Of a stretch of 64,000 bases of DNA, positions 24,784 to 34,601 are shown piece after piece. This DNA is from Actinomycetes bacterium (lineage in GTDB: Bacteria; Actinomycetota; Actinomycetes; Streptosporangiales; Streptosporangiaceae), in the NCBI GenBank assembly GCA_021793235.1, contig JAJYTD010000006.1, positions 62,001-126,000 of the forward strand, given 5' to 3'. Each line of letters opens with the position of its first letter. Position 1 is the stretch's first letter. The translations under genes were made by a program, and so were the position numbers. The notes beneath the pieces were generated by a model, which saw only the letters and a list, made by a program, of their open reading frames with translations, was not told the DNA's origin and did not search any database.

Positions 24784-25998
24784 ATGCGCATGAACAGGGT
24801 CGGCGCACGCGTCGCATTGGGCGTGTGCGGGTCGGTGCTGGCGGCGCAGGTCGCCGCGGCGGCACCGGCGGCCGCCGGACAGCAGGACCTGCGCTACGAC
24901 CAGTGGGGCCTGGAGGCCATCGGCGCCGCAGCAGCCGAGGCGCCGAGTCAGGGCGCCGGTATCACGGTCGCGGTGCTGGAGAACGGAGTCGTCGACACTC
25001 ACCCCGACCTCAAGGACGCGGTGACCATCGGTACCGACTTCACCGGGCGGGAACTGAAGCCGGGGGACGACGGCTACGGCGACCCGGGTACCGGGTTGGC
25101 CGGGATCATCGCGGCCCGGGGGCACGGCAAAGAGCACATCGGCGGTGTCGTCGGTGTCGCGCAGGAGGCGGAGATCCTGTCGGTGCGGGTGCGATCCGAC
25201 TCCAGGGGGAGCACCGAAACGGCGCGGGAGCTCGCCGAAGGGATCCGCTACGCGGTGGGGGAGGGAGCGCGGGTCATCACCCTCCCGGTGGGCGAGAACG
25301 CTGAGGGGGATGACAGCGTTCAGCAGGCCATCAGCTACGCCGATCGGAGCGGGGTGCTGGTCGTCGCGCCCGGAGGCGACGGGGGGACCGAGGGCGGCAA
25401 AGCCTATCCGGCGGCCTACGATGGCGTGTTCGCCGTGGGCGCGGTCGACGCGGACCTTCGGTTGGCGGACTTCTCCAGCCGCCAGGACGGTATCGCGCTG
25501 GCCGCGCCAGGAGTCGAGGTGCGGACCATTTCGGCGGACGGCGGATACACCACGGCGAGCGGTACCGCGGAAGCGGCCGCTTTCGTGGCCGGAGCCGCGG
25601 CCCTGATCAGGGCGGAGCACCCGCAGCTGCTCCCGGAGCAGGTGTCTGACGCGCTGACCAGCGGGGCGCAGCCCCCAGTGGAGGGAGAAGGAGCCGCCGG
25701 GTACGGGGCGGGCGTGCTCAACGCCGCGGATGCGGTGGCCGCGGCCGGGAGCACGGCGGAGGACATTCCCTTGTTCGACGAGGACCTCGCCGAGCAGGCT
25801 GACGACAGCGCCATACCGGCGTGGGCACCATGGGCGGCGGGCGCCGGGCTGGCAGCGGTGGTGCTGGTGGTCGTGGCCGTGCTGTGGCGCCGCTCCATGG
25901 CCGACCCGTACCGGTTGGCGCCCCGCGGCACGGCTCGGCGCAAGGCGGCCGCCGCGGCCCCCGCTCGCCGCCGAGGCGGTGCCCGGCGCAAGCGCTGA
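24784..25998 (+). CDS. Mycosin-like subtilase-fold protein with all catalytic residues replaced (pseudoprotease)
   Basis: A 404-residue protein with the plan of type VII secretion mycosins: signal peptide (1-31), S8 domain (about 35-330), acidic linker, one transmembrane helix (about 346-369) and a basic cytoplasmic tail. The S8 blocks align clearly, but the active-site residues are changed: Asp is Glu66 (VAVLENGV), His is Pro101 (DPGTGLAGIIAA), the oxyanion Asn is Gly198 (APGGDGG) and Ser is Ala262 (SGTAEAAAFVAG). The frame is intact and codon use is normal, so it looks like a maintained inactive homologue. No ESX genes are nearby. It may bind peptides or act as a scaffold. Confidence 0.85.
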   Translation: MRMNRVGARVALGVCGSVLAAQVAAAAPAAAGQQDLRYDQWGLEAIGAAAAEAPSQGAGITVAVLENGVVDTHPDLKDAVTIGTDFTGRELKPGDDGYGDPGTGLAGIIAARGHGKEHIGGVVGVAQEAEILSVRVRSDSRGSTETARELAEGIRYAVGEGARVITLPVGENAEGDDSVQQAISYADRSGVLVVAPGGDGGTEGGKAYPAAYDGVFAVGAVDADLRLADFSSRQDGIALAAPGVEVRTISADGGYTTASGTAEAAAFVAGAAALIRAEHPQLLPEQVSDALTSGAQPPVEGEGAAGYGAGVLNAADAVAAAGSTAEDIPLFDEDLAEQADDSAIPAWAPWAAGAGLAAVVLVVVAVLWRRSMADPYRLAPRGTARRKAAAAAPARRRGGARRKR

Positions 25999-26081
25999 CT
26001 CCTCTTTGGAGCGGGTCTTGGCTGGTGAAAGCGGTGGAAGAGGGCTTGACTGCCAGACGTCGGCATAGAAGTCTGAATCCC

Positions 26082-26690
26082 ATGTCCCCCAATAACCCTT
26101 CCCCCTCTCTGCCCTCGCGCGGCAGTCCGGCCGACCCGGCCGGTGCCTTCGGCCCCCATCTCATCGGCGGCCGCGTCGTCCTGGCCGAATACGACCCGAA
26201 GTGGCCGTACCTGTACCAGCACGAATCCGACCGCATTCGCGAACACCTCGGCGAGGAGGTGCTGGAGCTGGCGCACGTGGGTTCCACGGCGGTGCCGGGC
26301 CTGGTGGCCAAGCCCTGCGTGGACGTACTGCTCCTGGTCGCCGATTCCGCGGACGAGGACGCTTACCGCCCCCGACTGGAGAAGGCCGGATACACCCTTT
26401 ACGTACGGGAACCCGACTGGCACGAGCACCGCGTGTTCAAGAGGCCCGACGTCAACGTGAACCTGCACGTCTTCAGCCGCGGTTCGAGCGAGCCCGAGCG
26501 GATGCTGCTCTTCCGCGACCGCCTCCGCGCGGACGAGGGCGACCGCGCACTGTACGCGCGGACCAAACGCGCTCTCGCCAAGCGCCGCTGGGACAGAACG
26601 CAGGACTACGCGGACGCCAAGTCCGAGGTCGTCGAGCAGATCATCGCCCGGGCGCGGTCTGCGGCCGGTAGCGGCCAGAGCGCGGTGTGA
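26082..26690 (+). CDS. GrpB family protein (UPF0157, nucleotidyltransferase-like fold)
   Basis: A 202-residue protein. VLAEYDPKWPYLYQHESDRI (about 27-46), LAHVGSTAVPGLVAKPCVDVLL (about 58-79) and the C-terminal YARTKRALAKRRW...YADAKSEVVEQII are the GrpB signature. The GSTAVPG...DVLL block resembles the nucleotidyltransferase active site. Cellular role is not established. ATG 26082 begins the family region; no good Shine-Dalgarno is visible. Confidence 0.88.
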   Translation: MSPNNPSPSLPSRGSPADPAGAFGPHLIGGRVVLAEYDPKWPYLYQHESDRIREHLGEEVLELAHVGSTAVPGLVAKPCVDVLLLVADSADEDAYRPRLEKAGYTLYVREPDWHEHRVFKRPDVNVNLHVFSRGSSEPERMLLFRDRLRADEGDRALYARTKRALAKRRWDRTQDYADAKSEVVEQIIARARSAAGSGQSAV

Positions 26691-26726
26691 AGCCCCGGGT
26701 TCGCTGGTCCCGGTCCAGAGCGCGTT

Positions 26727-28166
26727 TCAGTCGAGCGCGCGCAACTGGTCGCCGAACCACCGCTGCGGGGGCATGGCGGACGCCTTCTCCACCAGGCGCT
26801 CGCAACGGGCACGGCGCTCATCGTCGGGCATCTCCAGGGCGGTGTGCAGCGTCCGCGCGGTCTCGGTGATGTCGAAGGGGTTGACGAGCAGCGCGTCGCG
26901 GCCCAGTTCGTCGGCCGCGCCCGCCTCGGTCGACAGCACCAGGGCGCACCCGTCCGCCGAGAGCACCGGCCCTTCCTTGGCGACCAGGTTCATGCCGTCC
27001 CGGATCGGGTTGACCAGCAGGACGTCGGCTATCTGATAGGCGGCGAGTGAGCGCGGGTAGTCGTCGTTGACCTCGAGGAGCAGCGGTGTCCAGTCGTCGG
27101 TGCCGAACTCTTCGTCGATCTCCCGGGCGACCCGCCGGACGGACTCGGTGTACTCGCGGTACTCCGGCACGTCGCCCCGGCTCGGGTAGGCGAACGCCAG
27201 GTGGGTGACCCGGCCGCGCCATTCGGGGTGCTCCCTGAGCAGTTCGCGGTAGGCCTCCAGACCGCGGACGATGTTCTTGGAGAGTTCCGTGCGGTCCACC
27301 CGCACGATCAGCTTGCGGTCGCCCACCCGCTCGCGCAGGGCGGCCCGGCGTTCGGCGACATCATCGGCCGCGGCGCGCTCCCGCAGCTCGTCGATGTCCG
27401 CACCGAGTGCGTGCACCTCGACATCGACGATCCGGCCGCCGTATTCGACGGTGCGCCGCTCCCAGTCGATGGGGGCGCGCAGGACCGCATCGCAGCAGCG
27501 CAGGAAGGCATCGGCCCAGCGGCGGCTGAGGAAGCCGAGGTGGTCGGCGCCGAGCATGCCTTCCAGCAGTTCGCGGGCGGTCTCCGCGGGCAGCATCCGG
27601 AAGTACTCCGGCGGGGCCCAGGGAGTGTGCGAGAAGTGCGCGATCCGCAGGTCGGGACGGCGCTCGCGGAGCATTCGCGGTACCAGCGCGAGGTGGTAGT
27701 CCTGCACGGCCACGCGCGCGTTCTGGGCGGCGCCGGTGAGCAGGGCTTCGCAGAAGGCCGAGTTGTAGGCCCGGTAGTCCGCCCACTCGTCGCGGAAGGC
27801 GGCGCCGAAGCGCGGCTGCGCGGGGGTGTTGTAGAGCATGTGCTGCACGAACCACAGTGTGGAGTTGGCCACCGAGGTGTAGGCGTTGGCGAAGGTGGCG
27901 GGCGGGATGTCGAGCATGTGCACGCGCATGCCGCCCATGTCGTAACCGGCCTGGTCCAGTCGGCCTTCGGGCGCCGAGGAGGCGGCCTTGCGGTCGGCGT
28001 CGGAGAGCGCGGCGCACACCCATAGCGTGTCGGTACCGGCCGCCACCGAGCTCAGTCCGGAGACGAGACCGCCACCGCCGCGGCGGTGACCGAGGGAGCC
28101 GTCGTCGTTGATCGAGAAGGACACCGGTCCTCTGTTGGAAGCGACGAGGATCTGCGCCTTGTCCAC
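26727..28166 (-). CDS. otsA: Trehalose-6-phosphate synthase (GT20)
   Basis: A retaining GT-B glycosyltransferase of about 479 residues. LVASNRGPVSF and the GGGGLVSGL phosphate loop are at the N-terminus. VQDYHLALVPRMLRE, FSHTPWAPPEYF and VNPIRDGMNLVAKEG (donor UDP/GDP-glucose site) follow in order. It joins a nucleotide-activated glucose to glucose-6-phosphate. GTG 28166 is chosen because GAGAGGTG lies 9 nt upstream; GTG 28178, four codons earlier, overlaps that ribosome-binding site and is less likely. Confidence 0.94.
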   Translation of the reverse strand: MDKAQILVASNRGPVSFSINDDGSLGHRRGGGGLVSGLSSVAAGTDTLWVCAALSDADRKAASSAPEGRLDQAGYDMGGMRVHMLDIPPATFANAYTSVANSTLWFVQHMLYNTPAQPRFGAAFRDEWADYRAYNSAFCEALLTGAAQNARVAVQDYHLALVPRMLRERRPDLRIAHFSHTPWAPPEYFRMLPAETARELLEGMLGADHLGFLSRRWADAFLRCCDAVLRAPIDWERRTVEYGGRIVDVEVHALGADIDELRERAAADDVAERRAALRERVGDRKLIVRVDRTELSKNIVRGLEAYRELLREHPEWRGRVTHLAFAYPSRGDVPEYREYTESVRRVAREIDEEFGTDDWTPLLLEVNDDYPRSLAAYQIADVLLVNPIRDGMNLVAKEGPVLSADGCALVLSTEAGAADELGRDALLVNPFDITETARTLHTALEMPDDERRARCERLVEKASAMPPQRWFGDQLRALD

Positions 28167-28428
28167 CTGTTCGCCCACCTCTCGTGTGAATCCGAGCCGA
28201 ACTTCACCTGACTACACCGATACCCGAAAAGGACAGGGCCCGACACGGGAAGGTGTCATAGGTCTCGCCCTTTACCGTCGCGCGCAAACCCGATCGGAGA
28301 TTGAAAGCGACACTGTGTTACCCACATCACCTCTAATGGAAAACCGGACAGGCTCTCGGTTACAGTGACCGACAGACTCCGAATAAAGCGCGGGGTTCCC
28401 GCGCGGAGTCCATCGACAACTGCATATT

Positions 28429-28566
28429 GCTCATCCAGAGGGGTGGAGGGACCGGCCCTGTGAAGCCCCGGCAACCATCTCGGTGTGCGTTTCTCGCAAT
28501 CCTGCGAGGCGGCCGAGGCAGGTGCCAACTCCGGCCTGAGGCCAGATCGGTCCAGGAAAGATGAGG
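28429..28566 (+). ncRNA. SAM-I (S-box) riboswitch upstream of thrC
   Basis: The core is recognisable: P1 5' strand CTCATCC (28430-28436), AGAGGGGTGGAGGGACCGGC, the GAAGCCCCGGCAACC block, GGTGCCAACTCCGGCC and closing AGGAAAGATGAG. The P1 3' strand (28560-28565) abuts and partly overlaps the thrC ribosome-binding site GAGGGGAG, 9 nt before ATG. Ligand binding would therefore hide the site and lower thrC translation when S-adenosylmethionine is high. Confidence 0.9.
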
Positions 28567-28579
28567 GGAGACGCCTCGC

Positions 28580-29845
28580 ATGGCGATTGCCGCCACAGAA
28601 CCGGACACGGCCACTATCCGCGCTTTCGGACCCGCTACCGCGCTGTCCTGCCGTGAATGCGGCCAACGCTACGACCTCGGCCCCCGGTTCGCGTGCGATT
28701 TCTGTTTCGGGCCGCTTGAGGTCGCCTACGAGTTCGGGCCACTGACCCGGGAGTCCATCGAGCGCGGTCCGGACAACATCTGGCGCTATGCTGGCCTGCT
28801 GCCCGTCCCCGACAACGTCGCCGACCTGCCGAACATGAACCCGGGACTGACCCCGCTGGTCCGGGCCGACCGGCTGGCCGCCGAGCTGGGGCTGCGGTCG
28901 CTGCACGTCAAGGACGACTCCGGGAACCCGACCCACTCCTTCAAGGACCGGGTCGTCGCCATGGCGGTCGAGGCCGCGCGCACCTTCGGCTTCACCACAC
29001 TGTCCTGCTCCTCCACCGGCAACCTCGCCGGCGCGGTCGGCGCCGCCGCGGCCCGCGCGGGCTTTGCGTCCTGTGTGTTCATTCCGGCCGGGCTGGAGCA
29101 GGCCAAGGTGGTCATGGCCGCCGTCTACGGCGGGCGGGTCGTCGCGCTCGACGGCAACTACGACGACGTCAACCGCTTCTGCTCCGAGCTCATCGGCGAC
29201 CCGGCCGGTGCGGACTGGGGCTTTGTCAACGTCAACCTGCGCCCCTACTACGCGGAGGGGTCCAAGACCCTGGCCTATGAGATCGCCGAGCAGCTCGGCT
29301 GGAAGCTGCCGGAGCAGATCATCATCCCGATCGCGTCCGGGTCGCAGCTCACCAAGATCGACAAGGGCTTCCGTGAACTCGTCGAACTCGGCCTGGTGGA
29401 GGACCGCCCCTACAAGGTCTTCGGCGCCCAGGCCACCGGGTGCGCACCGGTGGCGCGTGCCTGGGAGCAGGGGCACGATGTCATCCAGCCGGTCAAGCCC
29501 GACACCATCGCCAAGTCGCTGGCGATCGGCAACCCGGCGGACGGCCCCTATGTTCTCGATATCTGCGGGCGTACCGGCGGATCCGTCGAGCACGTGAGCG
29601 ACGCCGAGGTGGTCGACTCCATCGCGCTGCTGGCCCGCACCGAGGGCGTCTTCGCCGAGACCGCGGGCGGTGTCACTACCGGTGTACTGCGCAAACTGGT
29701 CGCAGAGGGCAGGCTCGACCCCGAGGCCGAGACCGTGGTGCTCAACACCGGTGACGGGCTCAAGACGCTCAACGCCGTCGACACCGGTGTCGCCGCGACC
29801 ATCAAGCCGTCCCTGGACGCGTTCAAGGACGCCGGGCTGCTGTGA
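28580..29845 (+). CDS. thrC: Threonine synthase
   Basis: A 421-residue PLP enzyme that turns O-phosphohomoserine into threonine. SGNPTHSFKDR holds the PLP Lys122, SCSSTGNLAGAVGAAAAR binds the cofactor phosphate, and the N-terminus carries two CxxC pairs (Cys24/27 and Cys39/42), a small metal-binding-like region seen in this subtype. It is preceded by a SAM-I riboswitch and followed by a sulfur-carrier gene, an order conserved near groEL in Streptomyces-like genomes. Confidence 0.95.
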   Translation: MAIAATEPDTATIRAFGPATALSCRECGQRYDLGPRFACDFCFGPLEVAYEFGPLTRESIERGPDNIWRYAGLLPVPDNVADLPNMNPGLTPLVRADRLAAELGLRSLHVKDDSGNPTHSFKDRVVAMAVEAARTFGFTTLSCSSTGNLAGAVGAAAARAGFASCVFIPAGLEQAKVVMAAVYGGRVVALDGNYDDVNRFCSELIGDPAGADWGFVNVNLRPYYAEGSKTLAYEIAEQLGWKLPEQIIIPIASGSQLTKIDKGFRELVELGLVEDRPYKVFGAQATGCAPVARAWEQGHDVIQPVKPDTIAKSLAIGNPADGPYVLDICGRTGGSVEHVSDAEVVDSIALLARTEGVFAETAGGVTTGVLRKLVAEGRLDPEAETVVLNTGDGLKTLNAVDTGVAATIKPSLDAFKDAGLL

Positions 29846-29914
29846 TCCGCGGGCGGCCCGTCCGCATCCCGGCGTCCTCGCTGTTTCCATCCCGACCAAG
29901 GAGTGACCCTAGCC

Positions 29915-30193
29915 ATGAGCGTCAGTGTCCGCGTCCCGACCATCCTGCGCACCTACACCAAGGACGCCGCCGAGGTGACGGCCGAGGGGGACACCCTCAA
30001 GGCCGTCCTCGCCGACCTGGAGACCAACTACCCGGGCATCCAGGCCAGGATCCTGGACGACGCCGGGAAGATCCGCCGCTTCGTCAATGTCTATGTGGGT
30101 GAGGAGGACGTCCGGTTCGCTGACGGCCTTGACACCGCCACCGCGGACGGTGCCCAGATTTCGATCATCCCCGCTGTCGCCGGGGGCTGCTGA
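29915..30193 (+). CDS. MoaD/ThiS-family sulfur carrier protein (CysO-like)
   Basis: A 92-residue ubiquitin-fold protein. VSVRVPTILRTYT starts the fold and IIPAVAGGC ends it. MoaD/ThiS/CysO carriers must end in Gly-Gly for adenylation and thiocarboxylation; here one extra Cys follows, so a protease (Mec/JAMM type) would be needed to expose Gly-Gly. It probably feeds sulfur into cysteine, methionine or cofactor synthesis. ATG 29915 has AAGGAG about 11 nt upstream. It follows thrC by 69 nt and is likely cotranscribed. Confidence 0.88.
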   Translation: MSVSVRVPTILRTYTKDAAEVTAEGDTLKAVLADLETNYPGIQARILDDAGKIRRFVNVYVGEEDVRFADGLDTATADGAQISIIPAVAGGC

Positions 30194-30215
30194 GACGCTG
30201 CACCGCCTTCGCGAG

Positions 30216-30249
30216 AACCCGCGCCTGCCCGCTCCGGCAGGCGCGGGTT
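30216..30249 (+). terminator. Terminator-type hairpin after the thrC unit
   Basis: AACCCGCGCCTGCC and its exact complement form a 14-bp stem with loop CGCTCC, starting 22 nt after the sulfur-carrier stop. No strong T-run follows, as is common in actinomycetes. Confidence 0.7.
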
Positions 30250-30318
30250 CCGCGTTCCACGGCCTTTTCAGCCCGGTTGACCTGCGGGTGACCTCGAGGC
30301 GAAAACGCGGTCAGGGCG

Positions 30319-30345
30319 TTTGCACTCGACTATGGGGAGTGCTAA
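30319..30345 (+). promoter_or_regulatory. CIRCE element 1 (one mismatch)
   Basis: TTTGCACTC - 9 nt - GAGTGCTAA differs from the CIRCE consensus at one base in the left arm. It is 11 bp upstream of a perfect second copy. HrcA would bind here to repress groEL at normal temperature. Confidence 0.8.
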
Positions 30346-30356
30346 AAATGGGATCG

Positions 30357-30383
30357 TTAGCACTCGTGGATCATGAGTGCTAA
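30357..30383 (+). promoter_or_regulatory. CIRCE element 2 (perfect)
   Basis: TTAGCACTC - 9 nt - GAGTGCTAA is an exact HrcA operator, 128 bp before the groEL start. Its centre is 38 bp from that of the first copy. Confidence 0.95.
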
Positions 30384-30402
30384 TCCCGGATCGAGACGAT
30401 GA

Positions 30403-32142
<1,740 letters not shown>

Positions 32143-32195
32143 GGGTCTCTCTTTGGACACCTGAGGTTCGGGTTACGCGACCCAGCCCGCGACGA

Positions 32196-32235
32196 CCGGG
32201 CGGCCCCGCGAGGGGCCGCCCGGTTTCGCTTTTTC
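32196..32235 (+). terminator. Rho-independent terminator after groEL
   Basis: CCGGGCGGCCCC-GCGA-GGGGCCGCCCGG is a 12-bp perfect stem with a tetraloop, followed by TTTCGCTTTTT, 54 nt past the groEL stop. Confidence 0.93.
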
Positions 32236-32823
32236 CGGGGTCAGGCGGTCCGTCCGGTACGGGCGAGGTAGCCGCACACCGTTCCGTCGTGAACTTACTG
32301 CCGGATCCAGCGCCTCTGACGGGAACAAGGCCACGATCCCTCGGGCCCGGCCGCTGAGAGGGCCTGCCGGAGCCGCCGGGCCCGGACGCGGGATTTCGCC
32401 GGCCACACTTTTTGCTCCTGTCGTTCTGTTCCCGGGGCCGTACCCGCGTGCGGAATGCGGTTGGGAGCGGCCGTGGGCGATCTTTCCCTTCGGGCCAGAA
32501 GAACAGGACCGGTTCCCTCGGGTCCGCGGAAGTGCATATGCCTTACAATGCATGCGAACCGCCGAATAACTACAATACGTGTTCAAATGTTGCAGCGCGT
32601 TTTGTGGTGCTCGTGGGTGGCCGGTCCAACCGGGTCGACCAGGCGTTCGGCAAAGCTTGAGTGGCCTGCGGTGTGCACGCGGGATTGGTGCTGTACCTAT
32701 CTCTGATCAGCCAATTCGACGTGTCTTGTCTGCGCGGGCGAATGAGGGGAGAGCCAGTCGGCCGGGCGGTGCCTGCTTTCTCTCCCTTCGGCATTCCGAA
32801 CCCCGTTACAACGGAGATATTTC
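32236..32823. other. Long non-coding gap between groEL and a lipoprotein gene
   Basis: 588 bp with no gene I can support. The half nearest the lipoprotein gene (about 32530-32823) is noticeably AT-richer than the rest of the window, with stretches such as GAATAACTACAATACG near 32562-32577, and probably contains its promoter and a long leader. No known RNA family was recognised. Confidence 0.55.
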
Positions 32824-33339
32824 GTGTCCAATCGATTTATGAATATTCGTAGAGCCTTTCTCGGGTTCGTGGTCGTCGGCGCCACCACAACGCTGACCGG
32901 TTGCGGCCTGATTCTCAACGCCGCTCAGGAAGCCGCTTCAGGGGGCAGCGGCAATGATGTTGGTAGCGGTACGGAGCAGCAGGCGGACGCCTTTACGCTC
33001 GAGGTCGGCGACTGCCTCAACGACGAGTCGATCGTCGGCGAGGTGGAAGAGATCCCCACCATTTCCTGCAGTGAGCCGCACGACTCCGAGGTGTATGCCA
33101 CCGGTACGGCGACCGGGGATGAATTCCCCGGAAACGCGAGCCTTGATGCGGAGGCCGAGGGGATCTGCGGCGGAGAGTTCGAGGCGTTCGTCGGTATCCC
33201 CTACGAAGAGTCCTTCCTGGGCTACTCCTGGTATGTCCCGACGCAGCAGTCCTGGGACTCGGGCGACCGCAAGATCGACTGTGTCATCTACGACCCTGAG
33301 GGCCAGGTGACCGGCAGCCTGCGGGGCTCTGCTCGCTGA
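32824..33339 (+). CDS. Septum-formation-like lipoprotein
   Basis: A 171-residue protein. The N-terminal helix ends in a lipobox LTGC with Cys at about residue 27, so it should be anchored on the outer face of the membrane. After a Gly/Ser linker, a domain with FTLEVGDCLND, SCSEPHDSEVYATG and conserved cysteines resembles the septum formation family (PF13845) of actinobacteria. A stretch QSWDSGDRKIDCVIYDPEG ends the domain. GTG 32824 has CGGAGAT about 7 nt upstream. Precise function is unproved. Confidence 0.78.
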   Translation: MSNRFMNIRRAFLGFVVVGATTTLTGCGLILNAAQEAASGGSGNDVGSGTEQQADAFTLEVGDCLNDESIVGEVEEIPTISCSEPHDSEVYATGTATGDEFPGNASLDAEAEGICGGEFEAFVGIPYEESFLGYSWYVPTQQSWDSGDRKIDCVIYDPEGQVTGSLRGSAR

Positions 33340-33362
33340 CCGCGGACGCTCTGTGTGATCGA

Positions 33363-33384
33363 GGCGGCACCCGTGGGTGCCGCC
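33363..33384. terminator. Hairpin between convergent genes
   Basis: GGCGGCACCC-GT-GGGTGCCGCC is a perfect 10-bp stem between the lipoprotein stop (33339) and the NUDIX stop (33402). It could end transcription from both sides; there is no T-run on the plus strand. Confidence 0.6.
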
Positions 33385-33401
33385 CTTCGCCGTGTTCCGT
33401 G

Positions 33402-33833
33402 TCAGTCGGCGAGCAGGCCGCGCGCGTGGAGTTCGTCCATCACGCGGCGCACCGCGGGCGCGGTGCGCTCTCGGTCAGCACGGCCGAACCAGGCGAGTTC
33501 GGCGATCTCGTTGCGGGGGACGGGCTCGCCGTCGTGCTCGGCGGTGAAGCAGGAGAGCCGGACCCGGGTTCCCGCGGGGTATCCGTCGGCCTCCTCCTCG
33601 ACGACGGCGAACGGCGCGAGGGTGTCCCGGCGCAGCCGGACCGCGACCTCCTCCGCGGATTCGCGGGACACCGCGTCCGCGTCGCTCTCGCCGGGCTCCC
33701 GCTTGCCTCCGGGCAGGTAGAAGAGCGTCCGCCCGCGTGTCCGGACGCAGAGCAGGCGACCGTTGCGCACATGCGTCCACGCCACGGCGTCGACGACCGG
33801 CGCGGACGAGACGGGTGAAGCTGACGATCCCAT
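33402..33833 (-). CDS. NUDIX hydrolase
   Basis: A 143-residue protein with a NUDIX box GGKREPGESDADAVSRESAEEVAV near residues 43-66, close to the GX5EX7REUXEEXGU consensus (the final Gly is Ala). It would hydrolyse a nucleoside-diphosphate-linked substrate using Mg2+, and the substrate cannot be told. ATG 33833 has AAGGT about 7 nt upstream; the much longer upstream frame is rejected. Confidence 0.86.
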   Translation of the reverse strand: MGSSASPVSSAPVVDAVAWTHVRNGRLLCVRTRGRTLFYLPGGKREPGESDADAVSRESAEEVAVRLRRDTLAPFAVVEEEADGYPAGTRVRLSCFTAEHDGEPVPRNEIAELAWFGRADRERTAPAVRRVMDELHARGLLAD

Positions 33834-34007
33834 GGCGCATACCTTAGAGGCGAGGGAGCGCGGGGAGGAACCGGCAGCACCCGGTGCCGGCAGGCGTCGG
33901 CCGGGGAAGGCCTGCCGACCGCGGAGGAGACGCGCGGCCCGCCCGGGCCCGGTACCGGAGCGAAATTTCCGGGAACCTCCGGACCCGACGGTGCGTCGAA
34001 CCACTAC

Positions 34008-34601
34008 GTGCAGGACTTTTTCAACACGTCGCCGATCGTCGTCAAGCAGCCGAAGCGCTTCTTCATCGACGAGTCGGAGTACCACTGCTATGACCAGTAC
34101 GGGCGGCACCTCGCGCATATCCACGAGGTCGGGTTGGACTCCGGCATGCAGGCGCTGCGGTTCCTGGCCGGCAACACCGCCGGCTTCGCGCGCAAGCTCA
34201 TGGTCAACGACGCCTACCGGCGCCCTCGCCTCTACATCGAGAAGTCGTGGGCGATGTGGACCGCCTCGACCACCATCGCCTGGCCCAACGGTCAGCCCAT
34301 CGGCTATATCGACCAGGACTTCAAGCTGTTCAAGGCGGGATTTCGGCTGCTGGACCCGTGGAAGCGGCACCTCGGCACGATCAAGGGGGATTTCTGGGGC
34401 TTTGATTTCCAGATCCTCGACGCCAACAACCACGAAGTGGCGAGGGTCAACCGGAAGGTGGCCGACCTGGGAGAGCTGTTCACGGCCGCTGACACCTACG
34501 TGCTCTGGTCCCGCTATCCCAACCTCCCCGAACCGCTGAAGACCCTCGTGATCGCCTCCGGTATCACGGTCGACCTGGTCCTGGCCGAAGGTAAACGCTA
34601 G
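34008..34601 (+). CDS. Phospholipid scramblase-related (LURP-one-like) protein
   Basis: A 197-residue protein with the beta-rich scramblase/LURP-one fold: repeated strands such as [32 protein letters not shown] and [19 protein letters not shown], followed by a C-terminal hydrophobic helix-like region ([16 protein letters not shown]). Bacterial members have no settled role; lipid or phosphate-compound binding is a guess. The start GTG 34008 has no clear Shine-Dalgarno and could be a few codons off. Confidence 0.75.
   Translation: MQDFFNTSPIVVKQPKRFFIDESEYHCYDQYGRHLAHIHEVGLDSGMQALRFLAGNTAGFARKLMVNDAYRRPRLYIEKSWAMWTASTTIAWPNGQPIGYIDQDFKLFKAGFRLLDPWKRHLGTIKGDFWGFDFQILDANNHEVARVNRKVADLGELFTAADTYVLWSRYPNLPEPLKTLVIASGITVDLVLAEGKR

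Noticed and set aside
32236-32823. Short frames in the AT-richer gap after groEL
   Set aside because: None has a ribosome-binding site, good codon bias and a recognisable product together.
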